Source of the DNA: Martinezella lusitana
GTDB taxonomy: Bacteria > Pseudomonadota > Alphaproteobacteria > Rhizobiales > Rhizobiaceae
Reading direction: 5' to 3'
Assembly: GCF_014207095.1 (NCBI RefSeq)
Contig: NZ_JACHBG010000003.1
Location: 248,001-312,000, forward strand
Length of the DNA stretch: 64,000 bases
The first letter of the stretch is position 1; the number at the start of each line of letters is the position of its first letter. A model generated the notes under the pieces. It was not told the DNA's origin and did not search any database. It worked only from the letters and a program-made list of their open reading frames with translations. The translations under genes and the position numbers were made by a program. Below, piece after piece: positions 27,092-35,615 of the stretch.

Positions 27092-28012
27092 TTGAAACTC
27101 AATCAGCGACAAATCGACGTATTCAACGCAGTGATGGTCAACAAGAGCGTCACGGCCGCCGCCATACGGCTGGGAAGCTCGCAGCCGACGCTCAGCCGCG
27201 AAATTCGCGAGATAGAACAGCGCCTCGGCTTCGAGCTTTTCCAACGCTTCGGCAAGCGGCTGACACCGACCGAGCAGGCGGTGCTGCTGCATGAGGTGGT
27301 GCTGCGCTCCTTCGTCGGAATGGACGAGATCAATCGTGCGGCGACCGCCATTCGCACCCGCAGCGCGGCCAATTTCCGCATTGCCACCATTCCCGCCTAT
27401 GCCGAATCAATCATTCCGCGGGCAATTCAGTGTCTGCTGCGGGCCCGCCCGCCCGTGCATTTCTCGATCCATTCCCATGAGGAGCCTTCGTTGCGTCACG
27501 AAATGACGACCCAGGTCTTCGACCTGGGCCTGACGGAAAGCCTCGCCGAGCGTGAGGGGGCAGCAAGCGAAACCATCGTTGCGGGCGACATGGTTTGCGT
27601 CTTGCCGCATGGACATCGTCTGGCGGGTCAAAGAGAGCTGGCGCCCACGGATTTCACCGGCCAGCCCTTCATCTATTTCGGCCAGAATGACCCCTATCGC
27701 CATAAGCTCGACGAGGTGTTTCAGTCGGCGGACGTCGCCCGCGACTACGCCGCCGAAACCACGACGGCAACGAGCGTCTGCGCCATGGTTGCCGCCGGCG
27801 TGGGTATTTCGGTGATCAATCCGCTGACTGCGGCAAGCCATACCGGGCGCAACGTCGTGTTCCGGCGGCTCTCGGTTTCGGTGCCTTATCTTCTGTCGGT
27901 TTGGCGGCCCGCCCGCAGCACCCGCACGGCCCAAGCCAAAAAATTCGTGACTGCCCTGCGTGACGTCGCAGCCGACATGTCTGCCGGCCTTCAACAGGCC
28001 CTGGATGCATAG
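27092..28012 (+). CDS. lysR: LysR, transcriptional regulator of lysA
   Basis: The 306-residue LysR-family regulator starts with TTG at 27092, seven bases after AAGGAGG. An N-terminal winged HTH (about 1-60) contains SQPTLSREI. The effector domain shares diagnostic segments with E. coli LysR itself: DLGLTESL, VCVLPHGH and SVCAMVAAGVGISVINPLTA. E. coli LysR responds to diaminopimelate and activates the divergent lysA, and the same divergent arrangement is seen here. It probably controls lysA together with the dpp, YkuD and D-aminopeptidase genes if they form one transcript. Confidence 0.85.
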   Translation: MKLNQRQIDVFNAVMVNKSVTAAAIRLGSSQPTLSREIREIEQRLGFELFQRFGKRLTPTEQAVLLHEVVLRSFVGMDEINRAATAIRTRSAANFRIATIPAYAESIIPRAIQCLLRARPPVHFSIHSHEEPSLRHEMTTQVFDLGLTESLAEREGAASETIVAGDMVCVLPHGHRLAGQRELAPTDFTGQPFIYFGQNDPYRHKLDEVFQSADVARDYAAETTTATSVCAMVAAGVGISVINPLTAASHTGRNVVFRRLSVSVPYLLSVWRPARSTRTAQAKKFVTALRDVAADMSAGLQQALDA

Positions 28013-28057
28013 GTGCGCCGCGATTTAGTACAGCTGCCGCGGGCCTGAAATAGATGA

Positions 28058-28081
28058 AGGCCGGAGCGAACGCCCCGGCCT
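28058..28081 (+). terminator. Convergent terminator after lysR
   Basis: AGGCCGG (28058-28064) pairs with CCGGCCT (28075-28081), with an inner GCG/CGC stem and an AA loop. ACAGCTGC (28030-28037) and GCAGCTGT (28096-28103) add an outer inverted repeat. It lies between the ends of the convergent lysR and small secreted-protein genes and could serve both. Confidence 0.55.
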
Positions 28082-28108
28082 CTGTTCAATTAATTGCAGC
28101 TGTTCCGC

Positions 28109-28411
28109 TTAGTTGTTCAGAGCGCCGCCGACGATAGCACCGAGCGCGAAAGCGGCTGCCGGATACCACAGACCGTCGCCGTGACGGCGATAGCCGGGCC
28201 GCCGATCGCGATAACCGCGATAGCCGTGATAGTAGCCAGGCCGATCATTGCCGCGATGAGGCCCCCATCCGGGCCGGCCGTGTCCACGAGGCGGTACGTC
28301 GCGGCGATATTCGCCGTGACGATCGTGGTGCCGGCGCGGCCACTCCTGGGCATTGGCAAGCGGCGCGGCAAGCGTTGCTGCGGCAACGACGGCAAGAAAA
28401 ATCTTCTTCAT
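28109..28411 (-). CDS. Small secreted basic Gly/Arg/Tyr/His-rich protein
   Basis: The 100-residue protein has a clear Sec signal peptide (MKKIFLAVVAAATLAAPLANA, cut before QEW). A low-complexity central part is rich in Arg, His, Gly and Tyr, and the C-terminus is hydrophobic (AAAFALGAIVGGALNN). Two adjacent ATGs follow GAGGAAG; I use the inner one. Similar short secreted proteins with a Gly/Ala tail are common in rhizobia and are mostly uncharacterised. It is probably periplasmic or envelope-attached. The basic, metal-ligand-rich stretch might bind polyanions or metals, but nothing proves it. Confidence 0.6.
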   Translation of the reverse strand: MKKIFLAVVAAATLAAPLANAQEWPRRHHDRHGEYRRDVPPRGHGRPGWGPHRGNDRPGYYHGYRGYRDRRPGYRRHGDGLWYPAAAFALGAIVGGALNN

Positions 28412-28533
28412 CATAGGCTTCCTCGTTATTAACAAGGGAACCTTAGTAACCGTAGGATGAACGAAAGGTAAAGAAACTCCCTTAAACGTAGAGCCTACAG
28501 CTTATAGATTCTGAACAGAGGCAGGTTCTCGTC

Positions 28534-29646
28534 TCATGCGACGGTTGCATCTCCAGCGGGCAGAAGCCGGGCCATGGCGCTCAATAGATCTGTCTGCGAG
28601 ATCAGGCCAAGCACCCGCCGCTCGGCATCCACGACGATAACAGCATGGGTGCGCCCATCGGTCAGGACAGGCAAAAGCGACAGGGCGGGATCGGTGGCAT
28701 CGGCAGTCTCCGGATTTGACAGTGCCCGCTCGATGCTGCCGATGCCTTCCGAAAGCTCACGCAGACCGACCGTCCCGATCAACCGCCCTTCCCTATCCTT
28801 TACGGGCAGCGTGCGGATGTTGTGCTTTAGCAAGAGATGCCGGGCATGATCCGGCTCGGCGTCCTCGCCGATGGCAATGACATCGCGCGACATGATGTCG
28901 GCGCAACGAATATCTCCGTGCGATCGCACCGCCGCCTGCAACTCGACCTGGCGCAAGAGGCGGCTGAGGTCGGCACGGTCGATATCGAAAGTCTCGTCAA
29001 ATACTTCCAAGGCGGAATCGACATCTTCCTCACGAAAGCCAACGCGCAACGGCGGCGGCAGATCGTTCGTCTGATGGGTATTTTCCACCGGCCTGGCCGC
29101 GACATGCGGATAGTTGCGCTTACCAAGTTTATGGAACACTAGTCCGAGGCCGACGAGAAGGCACGAATTCAAGGCGACCGGTATGAAGGGAAACAGGAAA
29201 CCCCAACCTGCAACAACCGGGCCGCCGAGAACTGCCGTCAGCGCCGCTGCACCACCCGGCGGATGAAGGCACCGGGTAAGCGACATTGCGGCTATCGCCA
29301 ACGAAACGCCGACCCCGATTGCGATCACCGGATCATGAATGAGATAGGCCGCAATGATACCCATCATGGCGGAAATCGTATTGCCGCCGATGATCGACCA
29401 CGGCTGGGCAAGCGGACTTGCAGGGACAGCGAAAAGCAGCACTGCGGACGCGCCCATCGGTGCGACGATGAGTGGAAGATGCGGCCCCTGCCCGAAGAAA
29501 TAGCCGCTGATGACGCCGGTAAGTCCGATACTGATCAGCGCGCCGAGACAGGCCATCAACCGCTCGCGAAGCGTCGCGCCGGCTAGGATCGGGGAAAACA
29601 GGCGGAACCGGCTGGTTCTCGCCTTCTGGGGGGCTGGACGCTGCAT
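28534..29646 (-). CDS. HPP-family membrane protein with two CBS domains
   Basis: The 370-residue protein joins an N-terminal HPP domain (about 25-175, four to five helices, with the name-giving motif in CLHPPGGAAALTA) to a linker and a C-terminal CBS pair (about 245-365: ADIMSRDVIAIG, IRTLPVKDREGRLIG, AVIVVDAERRVLGLISQTDLL). HPP proteins are integral membrane proteins, some linked to nitrite transport in cyanobacteria and chloroplasts. CBS pairs usually bind adenosyl nucleotides and gate the attached transporter. It lies 54 bases downstream of a LysR regulator in the same direction, which may control it. Substrate unknown. Confidence 0.85.
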   Translation of the reverse strand: MQRPAPQKARTSRFRLFSPILAGATLRERLMACLGALISIGLTGVISGYFFGQGPHLPLIVAPMGASAVLLFAVPASPLAQPWSIIGGNTISAMMGIIAAYLIHDPVIAIGVGVSLAIAAMSLTRCLHPPGGAAALTAVLGGPVVAGWGFLFPFIPVALNSCLLVGLGLVFHKLGKRNYPHVAARPVENTHQTNDLPPPLRVGFREEDVDSALEVFDETFDIDRADLSRLLRQVELQAAVRSHGDIRCADIMSRDVIAIGEDAEPDHARHLLLKHNIRTLPVKDREGRLIGTVGLRELSEGIGSIERALSNPETADATDPALSLLPVLTDGRTHAVIVVDAERRVLGLISQTDLLSAMARLLPAGDATVA

Positions 29647-29700
29647 GATGAAACCAGTCTAGAAGAGATATGGCGTGATTGAATGAATGACGAAACCCAA

Positions 29701-30606
29701 CTAATGCGCCACCCGTCGTGAGCCGCTGGCTTTGGCGGTGACGAGCACCTCGCGAAACGCATTGAATGCGTTCGGACGGTCCTGCCGGCGAGAGATGAGC
29801 ATGGTATCGACGGTGGCAAGCTGGTGCGTCGACGAAACCATCGGCCAATGCATGAGATCGAGGACCGACTTCGGCATGACACCCGCGGCGTTGCCGGCGG
29901 CAACGCTTGCCAGGATAGCGTGATAGGAGCCGACTTCGGCCGTCTGTAAGGCGCTCGACCTGCTTGCCCATCTTTCGGCGATCCTGCGATAGGTGCAACC
30001 GGGTTCCAGCGCGGCGATTGTCTCGATCCTCAAGTCTGCTGCCGAATGGATCGGCGGGTGGCCTGATGGCAGGACAAGCAGCAGATGCTCGACGAATACC
30101 GGCTCCGCTTCGAGCTCTTCGAGTTCGGTTTCGAAACCTGAGCCTTCGTCCAGCATTTCATCGGGCAGCCGGGCGATCAGTGCGCAGTCCAAAGCACCGT
30201 CAAGAACATCTCTGGTCAGATCCCGGGAAGCGCCGAGAGAGAGTTTAAGCGATACATCCGGCCACATCTGCTTGAATTGGTTGAGGGCGGCCGGCAGCCG
30301 GCTCGCTGCCGTACTTTCCATTGCTCCCAAACGCAGGCTCCCCGACGGACGAAGGGACCTAACCGCTTGCCGTGCCTCTAGCGCGAGCGCTGCAAGCTGG
30401 TTGGCATAGGTCCGAAACGTCTCGCCCTCCTGGGTCAGCGTCATCTTCTTGCCGTCACGGCTGAAGAGCAGGACGCCGAGGTATTCTTCCAGCAGCTGGA
30501 TCCGCGTCGTCACATTCGACGGTGCGCGGCCAAGCACCTTGGCAGCCTTTGTCACACTATTGTCACTCGCGACTGCAAGGAAGATTTCGATCGATGAAAG
30601 GTCCAA
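29701..30606 (-). CDS. LysR-family transcriptional regulator
   Basis: The 301-residue protein starts from TTG with MDLSSIEIFLAVASDNSVTKAA, the typical LysR N-terminal helix-turn-helix (recognition segment RAPSNVTTRIQLLE). The effector-binding domain runs from about residue 90 and contains the usual GAMESTAASRLP and VLPSGHPP segments. It resembles the YbhD/CysB-like branch without a nameable ligand. It is encoded directly ahead of the HPP-CBS gene in the same direction, so autoregulation with control of that gene is likely. Confidence 0.8.
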   Translation of the reverse strand: MDLSSIEIFLAVASDNSVTKAAKVLGRAPSNVTTRIQLLEEYLGVLLFSRDGKKMTLTQEGETFRTYANQLAALALEARQAVRSLRPSGSLRLGAMESTAASRLPAALNQFKQMWPDVSLKLSLGASRDLTRDVLDGALDCALIARLPDEMLDEGSGFETELEELEAEPVFVEHLLLVLPSGHPPIHSAADLRIETIAALEPGCTYRRIAERWASRSSALQTAEVGSYHAILASVAAGNAAGVMPKSVLDLMHWPMVSSTHQLATVDTMLISRRQDRPNAFNAFREVLVTAKASGSRRVAH

Positions 30607-31056
30607 CAGAAAATCTCGAATTGCGAATTATATTGACATATCGTTCCCTATATAAAAACCATTATCACAGCTCAAGTCTGTTTCCGTGTGGTGGCAGGAG
30701 TGGTCTTGATATCGAAAAGACCGATGCGCTCCACCATTCCATTTCCCTAAAAGGCGTGGAGGCACTGATATTCGCCACTCGCTCCCAGCCCTCCACGAAA
30801 CCTCCACGCAGCATCGATAGGATTGCAACACGCTAGGTGTCTTATCGACATCGGCGCTTCGTCCCGCGGTCTGCCCGACGAGCGTTCACATGAGAGACCG
30901 CAGGAGCGACGAGTAACGCTCCCTGCCGGACATTCAACGGGATACTTCGATGCCGACAAAGAGCATAGCCCAACGTCCTGCGGCTAGAGTGCTGCCGCCG
31001 TTGCTTCGTCAATACAGGTTCGAAGCTATCCAATTCGAGCCGAAAAGGACGCCCGA
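30607..31056. other. Intergenic region with repeated CCTCCACG motif
   Basis: No gene is supported. GCGTGGAGG (30754-30762) is inverted relative to two direct copies of CCTCCACG (30790-30797 and 30801-30808). This could fold into alternative hairpins or serve as a protein-binding cluster. The left end is AT-rich and likely holds the promoter of the minus-strand LysR gene. Confidence 0.35.
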
Positions 31057-31227
31057 ATGTTCAGATTTCTGATGCTGGCGGTACTGGCTGCAATGCTGTT
31101 GACTGCGCTCCTGTTGATGGGCGCGACGGCAGCGCTGACCGGAGCCTGGATTCGACTGGCCGTTCCCGTAGCCATCCTTGTCGCGACTGTCGTCGCGGTG
31201 GGATTCGCGCTAAGCGAACAGTCTTGA
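31057..31227 (+). CDS. Small two-helix membrane protein (56 aa)
   Basis: This short gene encodes 56 residues: MFRFLM, a first hydrophobic helix (about 5-29), a short polar turn with GAWIR, and a second helix (about 34-52) ending in ALSEQS. AAGGAC lies seven bases before the ATG and a stem-loop follows the stop. There is no family I can name; small two-helix proteins of this kind often modulate membrane complexes. The clean hydrophobic pattern, ribosome-binding site and following stem-loop support a real gene. Confidence 0.5.
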   Translation: MFRFLMLAVLAAMLLTALLLMGATAALTGAWIRLAVPVAILVATVVAVGFALSEQS

Positions 31228-31246
31228 GACACCATGCCACGAAAGA

Positions 31247-31278
31247 AGCGGACGCCGTTCCGAAAGGCGGCGTCTGCT
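31247..31278 (+). terminator. Stem-loop after the small membrane protein gene
   Basis: AGCGGACGCCG (31247-31257) pairs with CGGCGTCTGCT (31268-31278), 11 positions with one mismatch and a 10-base loop. It begins 20 bases after the stop at 31227. No clear T-run follows, so termination strength is uncertain. Confidence 0.45.
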
Positions 31279-31657
31279 CACGAGCGCAATGACAAATGCG
31301 TCTCGAAGGGCTCTAATATTACCCTAGCTCCTTCAAAGCCTCTTGCCACAGATCGAATTTGCAGCCACTCTACAACCTGCGGCAATCATCAATAGGCTGT
31401 TCACCTTCATAGATCCTGTGCAAAGTCTCCACGAAATCCACACAGAAAGAGGCTATGCGTCCAGCGGTGGGAGGTCGCATATCATTTCGGGCCTCGCCGG
31501 AGCATGACGATTTGCAGGGACCATTATCATATTGTTTCCAGGGCAATGATAGCTTTTGGAACGGGCGGGCTGATCTCCGGGCGGAATCACGGGGCTTGTG
31601 GCGCGCTGCACATGAAGGTAAGCGATCTTCGATCGATCGAGAAGGACGTCGCCTAAC
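31279..31657. other. Intergenic region upstream of the SH3 gene
   Basis: About 380 bases without a supported gene. A 12-base self-complementary TCGATCGATCGA lies at 31629-31640, close to the start of the SH3-domain gene. No other structure stands out. Confidence 0.3.
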
Positions 31658-32095
31658 ATGAACCGCCAGTCCAGGACTCAAAAAGTGCTCCTTGCGATCG
31701 CGCTGACGATGGTGTCGCTCCTGCTCGCCTACCCGGCTGCAGCAGGATTTGTCAGGACCAACGTCGTGCTTCGCGCTGGGCCGAGTGTGCAAGTTCCGGC
31801 CGTGGGCATGGTGATGGCCGGTTCCCGCGTTCATCTCTACGGATGCGAAAGCGGATATAAATGGTGCGACGTTAGGGTTGCGGGTCGGCGAGGCTGGATG
31901 TCGTCCCACTATGTTACCATTGCCTATCGTAACTCGATGGTGCTGCTGCCGACCTATGTGCAAATGACGCAGAAGCCGGATATCGCTGTTGTCCCCTTCA
32001 ACATCGATAGCTATTGGTCGAGAAATTACTCAGGCTTTTATTTCTATGACGAGATCGGCACTTGGCGCAACGTTGACTGGGTTCGCGATGAATAG
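31658..32095 (+). CDS. Secreted bacterial SH3-domain protein
   Basis: The 145-residue protein has a Sec signal (basic MNRQSRTQK, hydrophobic stretch, cut near YPAAA). A bacterial SH3 domain (SH3_3 type, about 32-90) follows: the TNVVLRAGPSVQVPAVG, GSRVHLYGC, YKWCDVRV and RRGWMSSHYV blocks are the classic repeats, with a likely Cys pair. The C-terminal 55 residues are Tyr/Trp-rich. Such domains bind peptidoglycan or protein peptides in the periplasm. It stands between a small membrane protein gene and an exporter operon, with no overlap to either. Confidence 0.78.
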   Translation: MNRQSRTQKVLLAIALTMVSLLLAYPAAAGFVRTNVVLRAGPSVQVPAVGMVMAGSRVHLYGCESGYKWCDVRVAGRRGWMSSHYVTIAYRNSMVLLPTYVQMTQKPDIAVVPFNIDSYWSRNYSGFYFYDEIGTWRNVDWVRDE

Positions 32096-32240
32096 CGCCG
32101 AGAACTTAAGCCGTTTCTTGCCTTGTCCGTCCGGGCAGGGTCGCAGCCGTTGAACGCATGGAGCCAACAGTGGTGCGAAAACAACAACGTACCCATGTTC
32201 GCGCCGACGGCTGCGAGATGGATTGCTCAGTGATGACGCT

Positions 32241-33743
32241 ATGACGAATAAAGTAAATAGTATCGAGTGCCGCTCACGCGAAATGGGTCACATAAGCAAT
32301 ACTGCCTGTTCGATCATCCGCCGGACATCCCGAAGGATGTACCTGTCCGTGGCATGTCTGTCCCTTGCTCTGTCCGCCTGCCAATCCACGGATTTGGCGC
32401 AGGGGGTAACGGCTCCGCCTTTGCCCAAAGCTTATGATGGGGCGCCTTACAGGGCTGCACCGGCAAGGGCAAATACCATGGCGTGGTGGGACGGCTTCCA
32501 CGACAGGACGCTGTCGTCGCTTGTATCGCGCGCCGAGAGCATGAACCTGACGGTCGCCATGGCGCATCAGAGCCTCACAGCTGCCAGAGCGCTCGCCAAT
32601 TCTGCAACGGCAGGCTATCAGCTGGACGCGTCGGTATCCGGAATGGCCAATGCCGCGACGGGTTCGCGGATCAAGGACGATTTCACGCGCAGGCCGGTCC
32701 AGCTCAATCTGGATGCCAGCTGGGAAATCCCCCTTTTCGGGCAGGATAAGCAGGCGCAGAAGATGTCCGACCTCAGCGTGGCGATGGCAACCGAAGATGT
32801 CGCCGCAGCAAAGGTGGCAGTGACGGCCGAGATAGCCAGCAATTATGTGCATTTGCGCGCACTTCAGAAACGTCGGCTCGACACGGCAGAGCTGGTCGGC
32901 CTCCTGGAGAACAACGCAAAGATCGCCGGCGTGAAGGAGCAGGCGGGGCTCGCGACCTCGGTCGAAAACGAACCCATGCGGGCGGGCCTAGACACCGCGA
33001 AGTCGACTCTGCTGCTGCTCGACAGCGAGATCGCCAATACGCGCCAGCAGATTGCGACACTCCTGGGGACTGCCACCCCCGATCCCGCGCTTATGAGATA
33101 CGAACCGCAGCCCGTCGCCGCCGCCGGCATGGCCGAGGGGCGCCCGGCCGATCTGCTGCGCGCACGGCCTGATGTGCTGCGCGCCGAATACGCAGTCGGG
33201 CAGGCTGCCGCGCAAGTGGGTCTTGCCAAGGCCGATCTCTATCCGAAGCTGCGCCTGAACGGCACCATCGGGATCGGAACCCCTGTATCGAACTCGATTC
33301 TGGGAGCGTTTGCGGGGCCGTCCATACAGTTGCCCATATTCGACTATGGTCGACGCAAGGATGCGGTTGCAGCTCGTGAAGCCGAGTTCCAGCAGTCGGT
33401 CCTCGTCTACAGGCAGACCGTACTCACCGCCTATGAGGAAGCCTCGCGGGCACTGCACGAGCTCAACGCAGCACGGGCTCGCACGGCTCTTTTACGCTCG
33501 CGGCTGCAGCGCGTGTCGAAACTCAAGTCCAGCACCGAGATCCTCGTCCGGGAGGGTCTTGCCGAAAAATCGAAGTCCATTGCCGGCTCTATCGACCTTC
33601 TTGATCTACGCTCGTCTCTGACCGAAAGTATCGAAGCCGAGGCCAGAGCCACGATCGCCTTCTACAAGGCGACGCGCGGCATGCAGCCTGCCGTCTCCGG
33701 TGACGATGCGAGGCGTCCTGCCAAGATGGAAGGACGCAAATAA
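32241..33743 (+). CDS. TolC/NodT-family outer-membrane factor lipoprotein
   Basis: The roughly 500-residue protein has a signal peptide with an Arg-rich start and the lipobox LSAC. Two OEP repeats follow, with typical segments SLTAARALANSATAGY, DASWEIPLFG, LRARPDVLRAEYAVGQAAAQVGLAKADLYP and an internal GPSIQLPIFDYG. It forms the trimeric outer-membrane duct of an efflux or export system. The start is uncertain: in-frame ATGs lie at 32241, 32283 and 32337, and a TTG at 32223. The next gene starts two bases after its stop, so it is translated with the ABC permease, ATPase and adaptor that follow. Confidence 0.85.
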   Translation: MTNKVNSIECRSREMGHISNTACSIIRRTSRRMYLSVACLSLALSACQSTDLAQGVTAPPLPKAYDGAPYRAAPARANTMAWWDGFHDRTLSSLVSRAESMNLTVAMAHQSLTAARALANSATAGYQLDASVSGMANAATGSRIKDDFTRRPVQLNLDASWEIPLFGQDKQAQKMSDLSVAMATEDVAAAKVAVTAEIASNYVHLRALQKRRLDTAELVGLLENNAKIAGVKEQAGLATSVENEPMRAGLDTAKSTLLLLDSEIANTRQQIATLLGTATPDPALMRYEPQPVAAAGMAEGRPADLLRARPDVLRAEYAVGQAAAQVGLAKADLYPKLRLNGTIGIGTPVSNSILGAFAGPSIQLPIFDYGRRKDAVAAREAEFQQSVLVYRQTVLTAYEEASRALHELNAARARTALLRSRLQRVSKLKSSTEILVREGLAEKSKSIAGSIDLLDLRSSLTESIEAEARATIAFYKATRGMQPAVSGDDARRPAKMEGRK

Positions 33744-33745
33744 CC

Positions 33746-34882
33746 ATGGCTGTGGCGATCGCACGCAAGACGCTTCTCTACGAATGGCGGCGGTTTCTGC
33801 CGGCCGTCGCGGCGGTCGCGTTTTCCGGCCTGCTGATGACGGCCCAGGGGGCGCTGCTGCTCGGCATCGTCAGCGCGAATTCGCTCTATGTCACCCAGTC
33901 GGACGCCGACTATTGGCTCGGCTTTCCCGGCACACAAAGCGTTGAACTGGGCCGAACCATACCTGCCAGCGTGCTGACGAACCTCTATGCTGAGCCGGCC
34001 ATCTCCCATGTCGAACCGTTTCTTCTGGGCTCTGGGGATTGGCGTGGCATTCACGGCGGCGGCGGCGTCAGCGTTACGGTCGTCGGCATCGACGTACAGT
34101 CTGATAGCATCGGGCTGGCGCGGGTCGTGCCGGCCAAACTGCGCAATCGCCTCCGAGAGCCGGCAGCGGTCGTTGTCGACACGGCCGACAGCGACAAGCT
34201 TTCGATCGGACCGGGCGGCCTCGCCGAAGTGAATGGCCGCACGGTGCATGTCGTAGGTTTCATCGATGGCTTGCGCGGTCTTGGTGGGGTCAACGTCGTC
34301 GGCTCGCTTGATACTGCACGCATCCTCGATCAATCCTTACCGGCCGATGGCGGCGCGACCTATTTCCTGTTCAACGTCGCCAAGGAGAGCGAACAGGCAC
34401 GCGTTCTGCGCCACCTCAATCAACGCGCCCCGATCGAGCGTTTCGAAATCTGGCCCGCGAAAAAACTCGCGGATATGTCGACCAGCTACATGCTCTTCGA
34501 TTCCGGTGCCGGTATCGCTTTCGTCTTCGCGACGCTGATCGCCGCGACCATCGGCGCGCTCATTACCAGCCAGACCCTGATGGCCGCCGTTGCGGGCACG
34601 ATCCCGCAATATGCCACGCTGCGCGCGCTGGGCGTGCCCTTCAGCGGACTGAGGAAGATCGTCATTGAGCAGGCCGCCTGGGTCGGATTGTCAGGATTGG
34701 TCATCAACGGCGTGCTGAGCGTCGCCATCGGTTTCATCGCCATGATCTACAAGGTACCGTTCGAGCTTGACAGCGCCGTCATCGTGTCGGCATCGCTTGT
34801 CGTGCTCGTGGTTGCCATTTTGGCTTGCCTTCTGGCCGTACACCGGCTACGCCAAGCCGATCCCGCAACTTTGTTGAGGTGA
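33746..34882 (+). CDS. FtsX/DevC-type ABC exporter permease
   Basis: Permease of 378 residues with the FtsX/MacB topology: one N-terminal helix (about 18-42), a large periplasmic domain (43-255), and three C-terminal helices (about 258-285, 310-335, 345-365). It resembles DevC of cyanobacterial DevBCA and the permeases paired with LolD-like ATPases. These mechanotransmission systems push substrates from the periplasm through the outer-membrane duct rather than carrying them across the inner membrane. The gene sits between the outer-membrane factor and the ATPase with near-zero spacing. Confidence 0.85.
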   Translation: MAVAIARKTLLYEWRRFLPAVAAVAFSGLLMTAQGALLLGIVSANSLYVTQSDADYWLGFPGTQSVELGRTIPASVLTNLYAEPAISHVEPFLLGSGDWRGIHGGGGVSVTVVGIDVQSDSIGLARVVPAKLRNRLREPAAVVVDTADSDKLSIGPGGLAEVNGRTVHVVGFIDGLRGLGGVNVVGSLDTARILDQSLPADGGATYFLFNVAKESEQARVLRHLNQRAPIERFEIWPAKKLADMSTSYMLFDSGAGIAFVFATLIAATIGALITSQTLMAAVAGTIPQYATLRALGVPFSGLRKIVIEQAAWVGLSGLVINGVLSVAIGFIAMIYKVPFELDSAVIVSASLVVLVVAILACLLAVHRLRQADPATLLR

Positions 34883-34886
34883 TGTG

Positions 34887-35615
34887 ATGCAGCCAGCCAT
34901 ATCAGCCTCGAACCTCTATAAGTCGTTCACCGTGCAAGGCATGCGGACGAACGCGCTCGTCGACATGTCCGTCGATATCTTTAGCGGCGAATTCACGGTA
35001 CTCAGCGGCCCTTCCGGATGCGGAAAGAGCACACTTCTCGCGACACTTGGCGGCATGACGGAGCCGGATAGCGGCAGCATCCGGGCTGGCAATACGGTGC
35101 TGTCCGCCTCGTCCGACAACGAGCGGGATGCCTTTCGCCTGCATAATTGCGGCTTCATCTTCCAGGGCTTCAATCTCTTTCCGGCCCTTACAGCTCTCGA
35201 GCAGGTGCAAGTGCCGCTCGATTATCTGCACGTGCCCGAGGAAGAGGCCCGCCTCAGAGCGCGCGATGCGCTTGAGCGCGTCGGGCTGCTCGAACGCCAG
35301 CATTTGCGGCCTTCACATCTATCCGGTGGCGAAAAGCAGCGCGTTGCGATCGCAAGGGCGATCGTCAAGGACCCGGCCATCCTGTTTGCCGACGAGCCGA
35401 CGAGCGCTCTGGATAGTACCAATGGACTGAGGATCGTCGAGATCCTGCAAGAGACGGCAAGGCAATTGGGAACGGCAGTTCTGTGCGTTTCCCACGACAC
35501 CCGTCTCTTTTCAAAGGCAGACCGCGTTCTCAAGATGGAGGACGGACGACTGCTGTCTGACCAGCGGCCCGGTTCCGGGCGCGGCATCGATGTACGAGAG
35601 GACTGGCATGGATAA
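34887..35615 (+). CDS. LolD/DevA/MacB-type ABC ATPase
   Basis: ATPase of 242 residues. Walker A is GPSGCGKST, the Q-loop lies in FIFQGFNLFPALTALEQV, the signature LSGGEKQR, Walker B is ILFADEPTSALD, and the H-loop VSHDTR. This is the LolD/MacB class that works with FtsX-type permeases. GAGG lies seven bases before the ATG at 34887; a GTG three bases upstream is an alternative. It powers the DevC-like permease. Its end overlaps the adaptor gene by eight bases. Confidence 0.88.
   Translation: MQPAISASNLYKSFTVQGMRTNALVDMSVDIFSGEFTVLSGPSGCGKSTLLATLGGMTEPDSGSIRAGNTVLSASSDNERDAFRLHNCGFIFQGFNLFPALTALEQVQVPLDYLHVPEEEARLRARDALERVGLLERQHLRPSHLSGGEKQRVAIARAIVKDPAILFADEPTSALDSTNGLRIVEILQETARQLGTAVLCVSHDTRLFSKADRVLKMEDGRLLSDQRPGSGRGIDVREDWHG

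Noticed and set aside
30754..30809. CRISPR-like reading of the CCTCCACG repeats
   Set aside because: Only eight-base units, three copies and mixed orientation; no regular spacers and no cas genes in the window.
31455..31661. A 68-codon plus-strand frame overlapping the SH3 gene start by four bases
   Set aside because: The ATGA overlap is attractive, but the purine stretch is only two bases before the ATG and the composition is Arg/Ser-rich shadow-like.
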